The notes under the pieces are model-generated. The model had not been told where the DNA came from. It ran no database searches and saw only the letters and a list, made by a program, of their open reading frames with translations. From Papaver somniferum (Eukaryota > Streptophyta > Magnoliopsida > Ranunculales > Papaveraceae): 64,000 nucleotides of DNA. Below are positions 11,181-22,665 of the stretch, piece after piece. Within the stretch, counting starts at the first letter, position 1, and each line of letters opens with the position of its first letter. The position numbers and the translations under genes were made by a program. The stretch is from contig NC_039362.1 of NCBI RefSeq assembly GCF_003573695.1, positions 12,503,402 through 12,567,401 on the forward strand, in the 5' to 3' direction.

Positions 11181-12554
11181 ATGGGAGATCTTCTAGCCAT
11201 ATCTTTTTCCCCAATCCTTCAGCGCCTAACTCGTAAGGAAAAAGGTTGGATGCCAAAACATCTAAACCGAACTGGCAGATTCGTACTCATCAAATCGTCC
11301 TTACCCTACAGTCAATCACCTTATGTAAACACAAAACCTTCCTGCGCAAATCCTAAAAAAAAGATAGTATTATAACAAATTTATTTGGGTACATTACTCT
11401 TGCATCAAGAAGCTCCACCCACTAGGAAGGGATAAAATATACAAACCCAAAACTCAAGGAGGACTAGGAATCAGAAGCAGTAAGGAACACAAACAACACT
11501 TCTCATGAAACGAATTGGAACATTCACGAAAATCTTTCCTCCGTATTAGCCATACTATATAATGCAAAATACCTCAAACAGACACTCATTTTCGAAAATC
11601 CCCCCTCCCTTCCACTCCCATCCCATAATGGAGACAACTATTTTCGCTCATACCACCCTGAAACATCATCTCTTTCATCACATTGGATATGGACTAAACA
11701 CCCTTATCCAATCAATTTAAATTCCGCAATTCAATAACAACATTAACCCAACCATATGTTATCCCATACAATCGGTTGCTGACATCATCGACCTGTCAAC
11801 AAGGAACTGGAATCATGATAGGCTGAATCTACTTCCCCAACCCATAGTTCAATGAATCCTCAGCATTTCCATCCCACGGAACAACCAACTAGACAAGCTC
11901 ATTTGGCCTTTTACCAAAAGTATAAATATATAACGACATGAGGATATAACTGCCTCATCAACGACTTACACAATCCCATCAAAACCCTGTACCACCAACT
12001 ACCTTTGTTTGGACACTCCAATGTCCCCCAAAAGTACATTTTTTCTTGTAGAAAATAATTAATGAGGGTTTACCAACCCTCAACATTCTCAACCGCATCC
12101 AAATCACCAACTCCAACCTATGTCCTCAATGCAGTTCTAGTCCTGAAACGTTCAGTCACATTCTGCTTCATTATCAAACAACATTGATTCGTGGAACCTC
12201 CTTCTATCCCATCTCATAAACAACCAAAACCCTACCCATAGTACCCACCTCACTGCCCATCAGACGATAGTCTCCCTAATCCTCAAAACAAAAGCCCCTG
12301 TCCCAGTCACCACAACTTTATGCTTCTTTTTTTGGTCCTTATGTATATCCAGGAACGACGCAGTCTATCGCCCGCAACTTCAAAATCCAACAAATATCAT
12401 GAGATGGCAATCAAACTCCAGTAGGAATATACCTGGGATCAAAACTAGCTACCGCCAGTACTACCTGGGATGCATCCTTATCCAAATCCAGCGCAAACAA
12501 CAATAGCAACAACAACAACAACCATCTTCATGGGATGGCTCAAACCCCACTTAG

Positions 12555-13040
12555 ATTAGATCAAAATTAACACGGACGGAGCAGCAAGGGGATATCCAGG
12601 AATAGTGGAAGCTGGTATTATATGCTGAAACGAGGGGGGCTGACACAATCTTAGCAATAGCACAACCCTGGGTATCACCATTGCACTTGTAGCGGAAACT
12701 TGGGCCATACTCATTGCTTCTAGAACGACGGCTGGACGGGGATGACCAAAAGTTCAATTTGAAACAGACTCGGAGAATTTATCAAGATTTCTAACCTCGA
12801 AGATGACGCTTCATGGTATATTTTAATCAGATTGCAGAAATCAAGTATATGTTTACCCAAATTCAGTATACTATTAGGCACATCTACATAGAAATAAATC
12901 AAGCAGCGGACAGTCTGGAAAATCGAGCGGCAGACAACTCTATAGGGAAGCTCCCAACAACAGTGTGGGACAATGATATCCCCCCACCTATAAGTTCTAT
13001 TGTAATAGCAGACTCTATGGGCATAACATTCCCAGTGTAA
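12555..13040 (+). pseudogene. LINE C-terminal RNase H domain, broken
   Basis: The segment begins KINTDGAARG at about 12562, the first strand and catalytic Asp of the plant LINE-type RNase H domain. It continues with AETWAILIASRT near 12690-12725 (helix with catalytic Glu) and ends EINQAADSLENRAAD near 12890-12935, the usual C-terminal signature carrying the last acidic residue. The final frame stops at 13038-13040, 30 bases before the poly(A) tail. The domain degrades the RNA strand of hybrids and is acquired in many plant L1 elements. Several frame changes separate the blocks. Confidence 0.82.
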
Positions 13041-13070
13041 TTTTGTTTAACTGAATAAATGCATGCTTCC

Positions 13071-13083
13071 AAAAAAAAAAAAA
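13071..13083 (+). other. Poly(A) tail of the LINE
   Basis: Thirteen A in a row, 30 bases after the last stop codon and 17 bases after an AATAAAT signal-like sequence. This marks the 3' end of the retrotransposon. Confidence 0.85.
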
Positions 13084-14266
13084 CTTTCAGAGAGAACACA
13101 AACCTGTAAGGCATAATTTTGTAGATTAACCGAGTAGAATAAAAATAGGAAAATTAGGCTAAGACCCCAAAAAACTATTCTTATTGGCAGGCCCAAAATA
13201 TTTTTCAGCTACCGTGACACCCATAATTATTCAAAATTATAAAAAGAGAGTAACAAGACAAAGTTACCCCTAATACATTTACTTATAAAAGGAAAAAAAA
13301 TTGGATTTTATCTTCCCAGTAAAGAGTCTATAACTCTGTTATGCGTCCTATTTTTTCAGGGTATAATTGATACGCAAACTTGAATATGCATATCTAAAAA
13401 AATGTGCCTTGGAATTTTATAAATTTTATCTTGTTGGAAAGATTTTAAAGAAATATACAAAATGATTAGATAACAAATTATGCAACCATATGCATCCACT
13501 ACTTAGGTTATGCAACCACTAAAATGATGTATATGCCTAAAAAATACATTCTAAAAAAATAAAATAATGCATGACACATTATGCAGTCACAATAAAAGAC
13601 GCATTACACATTGTGCAACCATATTTTGGTTCATGCATCCACTAATTTGATTATACACCAAAAAACATGTATATCTAACATTTACTAAAAAAAATGAATG
13701 ACAAATTATGCAATCATTTTATCGATTACGTAACAGGTTATGCAATAATTTTTATAACTGCATAGTAGGTTATACGGCTATTTTTATTTTGTTGATTTAA
13801 GTGTTAACTAGCATAAATGAATTATACAGCCATCTATTCCGATGCATAATAGCTTATGCATATATTTTTTAGGGTACATAACAAGTAATGCATCCATTAT
13901 TATTGTTGCATAGCAGATTATGCAACCATTTTCCTATTTCAGCGCTAATAAAAAGTGGCTACATAATATTACGTAACCATTTTTCTAAAGCATTGCTAGA
14001 GCACTGTTCTGTCGAACTCGCAAGCTTTGCTATCTCAAGTTTGTTTTACAAGTTTAGTTGATCAAAACTATAGTCTTGATTTCTAATCTACTTATAGGAG
14101 TTTCAGACTAGGATAGATTGTGTAGTTGAGCATTAGACTTCACGACACTTACAACTGAAGAAGAAGATCTATTGAAGAACTCGGAGGAATTTCATCAACA
14201 AAAGGTATGTGGAACTAAACCTTATCTATCACTCAGAAGTATATTCAATTCTAATCTATCTCCTAT
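13084..14266. other. Non-coding spacer with old repeats
   Basis: No gene is seen. About 13140-13280 (GGCTAAGACCCC..., GTGACACCCATAATTATTC) resembles dispersed non-coding plant repeats. From 13470 to 13990 a degenerate motif array occurs. From about 14000 to 14266 the text (CAACAAAAGGTATGTGG and neighbouring short T/C-rich blocks) looks like a retrotransposon leader, possibly Ty1/copia, into which TE1 inserted. That last reading is from memory of similar plant repeats and is weak. Confidence 0.35.
13470..13990. repeat. Degenerate TTATGCAACCA array
   Basis: At least ten variants of TTATGCAACCA (such as ttatgcagtca, ttgtgcaacca, ttatgcaatca) recur at irregular spacings of roughly 30-60 bases in very AT-rich DNA. 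This looks like a decayed tandem repeat. Confidence 0.55.
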
Positions 14267-15803
14267 TGATAGACGCATTTATGTGTCTAACATGTCTCAA
14301 TTGTATATATTTCTAGTGCTTGATTTTGTATTTATTTTGTTATTTTATGTCTTTATAGGTATGTTTAGAGAAATAAGCTCTTGCGGCGAAATTGGCTCGA
14401 AAAGTGGTGTTTTACACCCCAGGATAAAGTGTTAAAGGCACCCCAGAATGCGCCGGAGGAACCCAAAAGAAGTGATGAAAACACCCCTGAAAAATTACTA
14501 GTGGAACCCCAAAAATTACTAAAGGCACCCAAGGGAAAATGCTATTCGCACCCCAGGACTGGATCGGGGAGGTCACTTTATTCTCAAAATTCAAAATAGA
14601 AAATTGGCGGGAAAATGTGTTATTCACCTAAAAATAATAAGGTTGAGATTTTGATCGAGTTATAAGGCGACTAAATCCCTGAATATTAATGGGTTGACGT
14701 GATATGACCATAGGAAACTGTTATGGGTGTTTGTTTGGATCAGAATTGGCTAGATCGACGAGTTGAAGAAAACAGGGGAGTTGGTTAAACGGGAGGAGTT
14801 CACGGAATTATTTCACCTGTCACGAGTTATTTAAGGATCTGCCTATGGCCTGGTAGTGTTTTACACCATTTGGAACGTGCAACAACGTGTTTGGATGGAG
14901 ATATGCTGCCACAGATGCGTTAAGAAGATATTACAGGAAATATTTCCGTGGATGGAAGGAAATATTTTTGGAGATTTTGGAGAGTTATTGCGAAATATCT
15001 TTGCCCTGTCGAGTATATAAGAGGTTCCGGGGTATCACAGAAAGGGGGGTCGAGAGTTTGGGAAGATTTGGGAGACCGCAGAGCCGAGAGGAAGAATTGC
15101 AGAGAAGTTTCTCTGCTGTGCAGGGAAGAAGAAGACGAAGAACAAAGACCTGTTGAAGAAAGTCGTTGGAAACTGTCGCATATACTCGACAGTTTGTAAC
15201 ACCTTTCTAGCGACTGTGGAATAGGTACTACAACACTTCTCTTCTATCGTTCATTTGTGACAATTTTTTGCGTCACAAATTCCTGTTTTATTCCATTTTC
15301 TCCTTTTCATCTTTGTAAACACCCTTTGAGCAATAAACATGAATTTTGAGCGTGTTTCTATGATAAGGAGCTAAACCCAACACTGGGACGACGAGGAAGC
15401 CCTATTTCGTGCATGTGGTAATTTATAATTCTTTTTTTTTACTATTTACATTAATTTAATTGATTTATGATTTTTATTGAATGGGTATGATTTCGTTTGA
15501 TGATGTATGCTTGTCTTTGTATTTTTAATACATCATGCTTGTGATTTACATTCATTGTTTTTTAAAAATCTACCTTTGGCAAAGAATAAGAGTCCATGTT
15601 TTTGATATTTGGACTATAATTGCATGGAATTATTACTTGACTCACATGAATGGAATTTGGCTAAATCCTTAGTCCCAATACCTCTCGTCCATTGTTAATA
15701 TTTTTGTATATAATTTTATTAAATTTAAAAATTCTGATCTTCACAAGTCTTAGAGTTCGAATCCTATTTACCACTACTACAACATCATTGAAATATACCA
15801 TCA
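14267..15803 (+). repeat. 5' LTR of TE1
   Basis: Starts TGATAGACGCATTTATGTG and ends ...ATATACCATCA, about 1.54 kb. Start and end match LTRs of TE2, TE6 and TE7. Internal landmarks shared with them are CGGCGAAATTGGCT near 14383, TTGGCGGGAAAA near 14600 and GAGCTAAACCCAACACTGGG near 15370. Confidence 0.85.
15014..15021 (+). promoter_or_regulatory. TATA box of the TE1 LTR
   Basis: TATATAAG follows ...GTCGAG and sits at the position where TE2 (36381), TE6 (57814) and TE7 (49795) also have TATA boxes. Confidence 0.55.
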
Positions 15804-15804
15804 A

Positions 15805-15825
15805 TTTTTGGCACCGCCGACGCGG
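15805..15825 (+). other. Primer binding site of TE1
   Basis: TTTTTGGCACCGCCGACGCGG lies directly after the LTR. It is a one-base variant (GCACC for GCGCC) of the TGGCGCCG primer site used by Athila/Tat-type elements. Confidence 0.65.
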
Positions 15826-16169
15826 ACTTGTCTTTAGGCTAGAGTTTTTAGATTTATTTTTAGGTGTTTATTATTATTTTTGTTCCTTTTTACGTTTTTG
15901 GTTTTTATCTTTTGTCTACAGGTTTTGGAATCGTAAAGAAAGGTGAGCCAAAGAATTGTTGGTTTTAAAGACAGCGAAAGATTAAAGCCAAAGAACGGAA
16001 AAGAACATTTTTTTTAGGATTTTTATTATTTTATTTTTATTTTAGTTTTAAAAAAATTGTATTAGGGTTTCTTTATTATTTTGTAATTTTTTTTTTTGGA
16101 CTTGGACATTTTATTTTATTTTTAAACCCTACGGAAGGGTACAATTTTTTAAATATGAACTGTTTGCAC

Positions 16170-16270
16170 GGAAGGACGACGATTACGATATCGTCTCGGC
16201 CCCTTGTAGACTCATTGGAGTCGGTGGCCCGAGTCGGCTTCAAAGGTTCTTCGCCCATCTGGTACGGGAG
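16170..16270 (+). other. Conserved leader block of TE1 (candidate mini-exon)
   Basis: About 101 bases from GGAAGGACGACGATTACGAT to GGTACGGGAG, followed by GTAAAA at 16271. The same block occurs in TE2, TE6 and TE7 bounded by TTTGCAG and GGGAG|GTRAG. In TE1 the upstream acceptor has mutated to TTTGCAC. Confidence 0.5.
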
Positions 16271-16855
16271 GTAAAATTTCTAATCACCCGGGAATTTCTT
16301 GTCAGCGGGTTTACTGTATTCCTTCGTTTGCATATATGTTGAGGTATTGAAAATGGCTGCTTTAATTTTCTAGTAAAGGGCAAGGACTTGACATACAAGA
16401 TAAGGGTTCGGATTTCATCACCGTTCTCTTCTTTCCCGCCTTAGGAAAACAATACCAAACGCGAACCTAAGCTTAAAATTTTGAATAGAACGAGAACGAT
16501 AGGTTAACGAGCTTAATAGGAAAATCGTCCGAAAAGCATTGGTTGCTCTTTAAGCATACTTTGAAGTTCATGATGGTTAATGTAAGTTGAAGCGTGCCGC
16601 CTTGTAATGGCGGTGAGGCCTTGGGTATCAAACCTCCATTGAGCTTCCCTCATCTCTGTTTCACTTACTTTAACTCGGATTGATTCCAGAGAGGTTTGCT
16701 CAAATTGCAACGAATTCCCTTTAGAAAGATATAAGATGGTCTAGAAACAATATAAGGGAGCCATCATGCTTGTTGTTTGCTAGATTTTATAGGTTTGATT
16801 TGGTCGAGTCAGCCTTGTTTGTGATTGTGTTGAATTGCCTTGCCTTGCAATTAAG

Positions 16856-17470
16856 AATGTAGAACTGGTACGATACAACAAGCCAATACAATGAATATCG
16901 ACCTGAATTTGAATATGGACATCATCCTTTTTATGACCATAGTGTGAATAGTGGTTGTCAACGCCAAAATTTGAAAGTTATAGTCCATACCATGGTGAGC
17001 CAAATTACTATGCACATACCCACAGATCTTACGAGAAAAACAATCCATCTAATTCTCTAGAGAGGCTCTCAAGATTTTTAAATGATCAATGAAAAAAATT
17101 TAATATTATGCTTCCAAAGAGTCCATAGAGAAGTCAACTAAGATGTCTCTAGAAGAGGATATCAAGCAATTTATTGAGAGTTCAAATAGGATGGCGGAAA
17201 AATTTGCTCAAAAAGTATTAAATTCCAAAAACAGTTCCCCAATTTCACCCTTGAAAATGAGGGATAGTTATTATTCACCCAATCAAGCATGATGAGGTTA
17301 GAATTGGAGACACTACTTTAGATGAGAGTTCATGATGATTATGATGAAGATAATGTTGATGAAGAATCATACTATGTAGGCATAATGATCATGAATCTAT
17401 ATATCCAGTTGAGCTTTATAATGTATATTATTCTATTTCAAATGCAAATTTTTTATGATTATTCACCTAT
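16856..17470 (+). pseudogene. Remnant of the TE6-type first ORF in TE1
   Basis: Nucleotide sequence from GAACTGGTACGATAC onward parallels the TE6 ORF at 59703: it holds codons for EYRPEFEYGHHPFYDH and later a SLEEDIKQFIESS segment, the same SLEE(D/T) repeat type. The start codon is followed directly by a stop (ATGTAG where TE6 has ATGTCG), and further shifts break it every 100-200 bases. It ends around TTTTATGATTATTCACC, the point at which TE5 interrupted TE6. The function is unknown. It occupies the gag position but has no capsid or zinc-knuckle signature. Confidence 0.6.
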
Positions 17471-17589
17471 TCAAAAGGAATAGGATTTGATCAGGGATAC
17501 CACCGTTTTAGACGATGTAGTTCATGATCCTTTAGCTTGCAGCGATTGGAAATCCATTATTTGATGAACTTATCAGTGGACTGAGGAAG

Positions 17590-18553
17590 TAACTATGATT
17601 ACCACCTTAGTTAATGAGCCTTTACGAAATTTTCTCTTTAATCCTTATATGATGTGGTTTAGAGGAAAGACTTTACCCTAAGAGTTAACTATTAAAGTCT
17701 TCGAGTTAGAACACTCTTCTTAAAGAAGAGTAAAACTCGTAGAGATAAGTGAGGATGTTGATAATAACTTAGAAGAATCAATTTACCATTTTCAAGAATT
17801 TGATGATCTAGAAATTATGGAGATTGGATAGAGACATTGAAAACTCTAAGTTTGGGGTGATTATCACTTTCATAGTGCCTTAGCTTTAACTCTAAGAAAG
17901 GTCCCCTCACTTAGGACTTGATATCTGTGCCTCGACTATTTTACAAGATTACCTTCATACTCGTTTTCCGAACCTAATGATATCCAGGAAGAAGTTCAGT
18001 TGTTAGAAACCCATCTCTGGTTGAGTGGTTTGCCCAGGCTATGATACCCAGATTGACTTTGTTTTTTTCCCACCAAATATTTTTCTTCAAATGTGTGGGA
18101 TGTGATATATATTCAAATATGTCGAATATTAAGTTGTGAGACTAAACCTAAATTCTTTGGGAAATTAGAATCGACATATTTGCTTAAGAATGACCACTAC
18201 TCTTATTGTGGTCAACTATGTAAGTCAAACCTGATTGACTTAGAGGATCCTCAATTATTTAGGTTATTATTTTGTGATTCTAAGTTTTTATTTGAGTTTT
18301 TACAGACTCTAGGACCTAATGATTCGGATCCCACCTATGACGAAACGCAACCAATGAAAATATTTTATTTAGACCCTTTCATAGAACCTGAACCAGATCC
18401 AAAATAGATATAAATTCCTTAATCAGGAAACTAGGTAAGGGCATGCTAGTCTTGCTCATTTCGTTGGTTTATTGCAGTTTCCTTTGGTCATCTCTATTTG
18501 GTTTTGAAGACCCACAGTTATTCCGGCTACTGTCATACGATTTGAGGTGACTA
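17590..18553 (+). pseudogene. 3' ORF of TE1 with two DPQLFRLL motifs, broken
   Basis: Parallels the 3' ORF of TE2. The upstream part reads NEPLRNFLFNP near 17612, then HLGLDICASTILQDYL near 17905, then EEVQLLETHLW near 17985. DPQLFRLL occurs twice: at 18246-18269 inside a 104-codon frame (18093-18407), and at 18509-18532 after a hydrophobic stretch (GMLVLLISLVYCSFLW near 18440-18490), where it is followed by a tail ending in SYDLR and a stop. The C-terminus is thus a probable membrane helix and short tail. Several frameshifts separate the pieces. The product is unknown, and an env-like position between protease and 3' LTR is the only functional hint. Confidence 0.55.
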
Positions 18554-18559
18554 ATCCTT

Positions 18560-19441
18560 TCCAATGTCTGGCTGAAGACTTTAAACTTAGCACTTCTTGG
18601 GAGGTAACCCATTCTCATGCAAAACGGTAATATCTTTCCTTAACTCTTTTGCTTCAAATGGTAACAATTTCTCCTTGTTCATGCTTTTAATTTCATCTTT
18701 AGAACATTGAGGGCAATGTTAGATTTAAGTTTGGGGGTATGGGAGAAACTTTTTAGTTGCAATAAATAAACTCCAGAGCCTTGAAATTTAAGCCTATTAA
18801 GGATGGCACTAACCAATATAATTGTATGGAAGCATATTGGTTATAAGAGTTGAGGAACCAATCTGACTAGATGAAAACATCTATAGAGTATATTCATAAA
18901 AGAACAGAGCTCAGGTGTAAGAAATAACATGGTAGTTTCGCCATATCTCATTGAGTCCTTTTCACTTTTTGTTTTAATTTTTCTTTTCTTTTAAGTGATT
19001 TGGTGGCGCACACGATTCAAGTTGTTACCATTGCTAGGGTGAAATAGAGTGATTGAGATATTCAAAAAAATTGAAAAATAGAAAATAAAAAATTTGAGAC
19101 CAGACCATCAAACCAATCGGGATAAATTCTATAAATCGACCACTGGTTCCCTTGTATATGCCAGTTAGTTGATCTAGAGTTAGGTTTATCGACCACTGGT
19201 CCCCTTGTATATGCTAGTGTGTTGATATTAGTTAGACCGGTATCTCAGTCCATTAGGATAGGTTCATCTTGGCAGAGGCCTTCAGACGGATATGGGAAAC
19301 ACCATTCACCTTTAAACCATCTAAGTTTTTCTCTATATCCATCTTCTTGATCTTTTGATTAGTTTGACTCTGAATATGATGTCCATATTGCGACTATCTG
19401 AGTAGAGCTCTGTCACTTATATGAATTTTAGTATGCTTGAG
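18560..19441 (+). other. Conserved non-coding 3' region of TE1
   Basis: Contains GCACTTCTTGGGAGGTAACC near 18590, a known style of block after the coding part of Athila-type elements, and GAACATTGAGGGCAATGTTA leading to the purine tract AAGTTTGGGGG at 18727. It is collinear with TE2 and TE7 through two 'accactggt(t/c)cccttgtatatgcc' units to 19441. Confidence 0.65.
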
Positions 19442-19460
19442 TCGATTCAAAAATTTTCGG

Positions 19461-20128
19461 TGTAGTAAAGGGTTATCGTTCACTCGGAATTGTAAAGATT
19501 AAAGTTTTCTAAAATAATAACTAAATAATTTTTATACAAAAATATTATTGACAATGGTGCGAGAAACTGGGACTAAAGATTCAGCCGTTTTTCATTTTCA
19601 AGTGGTTCAGAATTTAATTCTAGGCGGTTATAGTTCAAAACAAAACAAATATTAACTATATTCTTTGCCAAAGTAGATTCTATAAAATATTACTTGTAGT
19701 TTATGAGCATGGCGCATCAAAAATCCCTAGGACTAAGCAAGCTCCATCAAATAAAATCACAAGTAATTAATTAAAATCTTAATTCAATTAAAATTGGTGC
19801 AAAAACTAAATAAAGAATTAATTAAATTACCACAATGATGAAACACAACTTTCTCCGTTGTCCCAGTGTTGGGTTTAGCTCATCATATTAACCATGTTCT
19901 CAAAATACATAATTGATGCTCAAAAGTTGGTTAAAAGAATGGAAAAGAATGAGCAGTGAATATGCGACCCACATAAAGAGTCCAGAAAAGAACGATATAA
20001 TATTATTGTTGCTGAAGAACGACAGTTATGCGCTGCTGTTGACGGGTAGAATACGACCCTCGGCTCCCTATTGAAGACGACTGTTGTTTCGAGTTTGTTC
20101 TTCGTGTTCTTCATGTTCTTCAATGGCA
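19461..20128 (-). repeat. LTR fragment, TE1/TE6 family, minus strand
   Basis: Read on the minus strand it contains TTTTGAGCATC...GAGCTAAACCCAACACTGGG, the same blocks found in the downstream half of the TE1 and TE6 LTRs, and ends ...TTTACTACA. The upper edge is the TE3 insertion at 20129. The lower edge meets the broken TE1 end. The internal part of the minus-strand element is absent, so this is a rearranged remnant. Confidence 0.7.
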
Positions 20129-22450
20129 GTGATATGTGCCAAATATTGCATTATTTCTTATCATTTTATTGGCACTTATCCCTTTTTGCATACCATTAAT
20201 TCTCTTTTTGTAATGAATTCTGTATTTTACTCTCCTCAAGGATAAATATTTAATATTATTTAATTTTGTATTTTTAGGTTCTAAATAAAGATTGGATGAG
20301 TTGGGGAGCGAAAAGAGCAAAGAAACGGCAAAGACTCCCGAAGAAAGGAAGCGAAGAATGATGTCTGCAAGAGCCGGATCAACTAGAAGTGGGCTTGAAG
20401 AGGAAGAATTGTTCTTAAAGAAGATATGGGCTTGGCATACCCAAGGCCCAAAAACGCTTACCCAAATCCATTTCCAATATCCATACCCATTTCCATGAGA
20501 GCCGTCAGATTGGATCCATCACAACATCCAACGGTCTCCTCATCATCGTTCATCAAACTCTGAAGATCCTGTCAAACATCATAGTACCAAACTCCAATAT
20601 AAGCCGTCAGTTTTGATGTATCACATATCCAACGGTCTATCCACGCCTGTTTCCCTAGTTCCGTTAGATTCTATCCAGATGTGACGATCCGATGCTTCCA
20701 CTCGCTGTGTATCAACTTTTGTGTTCCACCCAACACCATATCATCAAATATCTTTTCCTTCACCAGTCGAACCATATCATCAAACATACACTAGTAGTTG
20801 TAGTTTTTCTTGTAACTTCTGCCACTTGCATCTCTTATCACTCCATTCAAAAAAAAAAAAAATCTTGTTGAACTGTGCTAATTAGTTTAGGAAATTTGTG
20901 GCCTGCCATTGTAGTTTAACTAATTAAATCCATCTATAAACTGCATCATTAGCATAAGTTAGATTTAGTCATAGTCACCTGCATCATTATTCTGTAACAT
21001 ACTCCATCTGTTGTATAACTTGCATCTAAGGTCTCCAGCTTCATCTTTAGTTTCTGTTCCTGTAGCTAGTTCTGTTATAGCTCATGTTGTAAATTTGTTA
21101 GGAGCTGCATCCATTTTTCTCCTGCATCATTCTTAGCTGCATCAAATCCTGCATTGTCTTGCATATTGCATGTTGCATCTTCATTGCATCTGTTGCATTT
21201 AGCTTTCCTACATCTTAACATTACTGCATTGTATAAACTATCATTGGCATTCTGTTTATTTGCAACCCCATTTCTGAAAGCAAAAACCCCCTGTTGAATT
21301 GCCAGGAATCTGTGAAGCTGTTGAGCATGTGGAGCAACTGCTGTGGTGTTGTGGGCTGTGCAGCTGTTGTTTGCTGGATGTGCAGTAAGCTGGAGAGAGG
21401 GCCCAAATCATTCGGCTGTGCAGCAACTAAAAGAGTTAAGCCTAAACCCATCAGTAAACCCAATGTTTGGGCTTGTAGTTTTACATTGATTATGGGCTTG
21501 TTTTAACTGAATTATGGGCTTGTAGTTTTATTTTAAAAACTAAACACTGGGCTTGAGTAAGCCTGAAAACCTTAAGCCTAAACCCAATTTGTAGACTGTT
21601 TGTGGGCTTGTTTTCCAGCCACAACAACTGGGCTGTCCTTCAATTGCATTAGGTTTACACTTTGTGGGCTAGTTGTTGTGTTTTTAAACTGAATTCTGGG
21701 TTTCAAAAATGGGCTCTGTCAAAAATTTTGGGCTCCTGTTTGAAATACCCATTTTGGGCCTAGCATAACTTTGAATTGTGGGCCTCAGAACCCAACCTAA
21801 ACTTTTGGGCTTCAACCAACAAAAACTAGTAGGCCGAAAAACCAAACTTCCAAGCCCAACAGTGGGCCTAAAAACTCAAAGTTTTTAAAACCAATTTCTG
21901 GGCTTCACCAATCAGTGGGCCTAGCATTTTCAAAATCTTCAACTGGGCTTCTGTTTGAACACAAATTGTCGGGCTTCTGTTCAAAAACAAAATTGGGCTT
22001 CAAACTACTCAACTGGGTTGCACACTTCCAAACCCAACAGTGGACTTTTCCTTCAAACTTAAGATCAAAATTTGTAAAGACCCAATTAAACTAAATTTTG
22101 AAACCCAATTCAAAACCAAATAACCATTTTTGAAAACCAAAATTTTCTTTTCCCAATTAAACCAAAATTTTGAAAAACCAAAATAACCCATTTGAAACCA
22201 AAAACCCAAATGGGCTTTGTTTTCAAAGTCTAAAACCAAAATTTTCATTTCAAAACCCATTCAAACCAAAGTTTCAAAACCCATTAAAACCAAACTTTTA
22301 TAACCCATTAAATCCAAATTTTTCAAATCCCTTTTAAAACCAAATTACGGGCTTTATCCCTTCCCATTAAAACCAAATTTTCAAAAACCCATTGAAACCA
22401 AATTGTGGGCTTGTTGTCATGCTCGAGTAACATGATTACATAACTAGTGG
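20129..22450 (+). repeat. 5' LTR and GGGCTT-rich leader of TE3
   Basis: The LTR start is certain, but its end is not, because no clear CA plus primer site can be seen. From about 21440 to 22450 the sequence is a degenerate run of GGGCTT and AAACCCA/CCAAAATTT words, also seen inverted in TE4 (30830-31600) and TE5 (60640-60990). Before it, 20990-21230 is rich in GCATC words. Confidence 0.6.
20292..20498 (+). CDS. LTR-borne short ORF (68 codons) shared by three LTRs
   Basis: The frame encodes a charged peptide with the conserved core RSGLEEEELFLKKIWAWHTQ. The same frame is open in the TE3 3' LTR (from 25908) and, on the minus strand, in the TE4 LTR (33633 down to 33325), each with a start Met just after the AATAAAGATTGG block. 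No known domain was recognised. It may be only the R-region leader of the element transcript, with apparent conservation reflecting recent LTR copies. Coding status is unproven. Confidence 0.3.
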   Translation: MDELGSEKSKETAKTPEERKRRMMSARAGSTRSGLEEEELFLKKIWAWHTQGPKTLTQIHFQYPYPFP

Positions 22451-22665
22451 GCCGTTATTTTCTGATTTTTGTGGGCTTGTTTTGTGTTCTAAACATGTTA
22501 GATGTATCTGATAGGCTATGAACAAATCTAGTACAAGTTAGTGCACATGTCAAGATTTTGGTTTGCAACTGGGGATGGGACTAAATCTATTAGAGAACTT
22601 GCTTACGGGCATGCTTCGCATTATGAGCCTCCCACAGACCATGATGTCAATAGTTATAGGGATTA

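Larger units (their letters stand above)
8879..13083 (+). mobile_element. L1-clade LINE with RNase H and poly(A) tail, inactivated
   Basis: Domains run in L1 order: endonuclease start at 8879 (MTILVWNCQ), GDFNE near 9285-9300, SDHAPIL near 9545, RT from about 10195 to 11000, RNase H at 12560-13040, then a stop, a short 3' tail with AATAAA-like AATAAAT and a 13-A tail at 13071-13083. At 4.2 kb the ORF2 region is close to full size. Many stops and frameshifts break it. ORF1 was not identified upstream, so the 5' end is either missing or too decayed to see. A target duplication around the tail could not be established by eye. Confidence 0.85.
14267..19441 (+). mobile_element. TE1: pol-less Athila-like LTR element, 3' end lost
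   Basis: Plus-strand element with 5' LTR (14267-15803), primer site, long leader, remnant of a non-gag acidic ORF, remnant of the 3' DPQLFRLL ORF and the conserved non-coding 3' region. It has no capsid, protease, RT, RNase H or integrase sequence. It runs parallel to TE2 and TE7 up to TATGAATTTTAGTATGCTTGAG and then stops at 19441, where a minus-strand LTR piece begins. Its own 3' LTR is missing. TE6 is its closest relative in the window, with the same first ORF. Confidence 0.75.

Noticed and set aside
15745..15765. GAGTTCGAATCC resembling a tRNA B box
   Set aside because: Lies in the TE1 LTR end. No A box, stems or acceptor are present, and related LTRs do not keep it.
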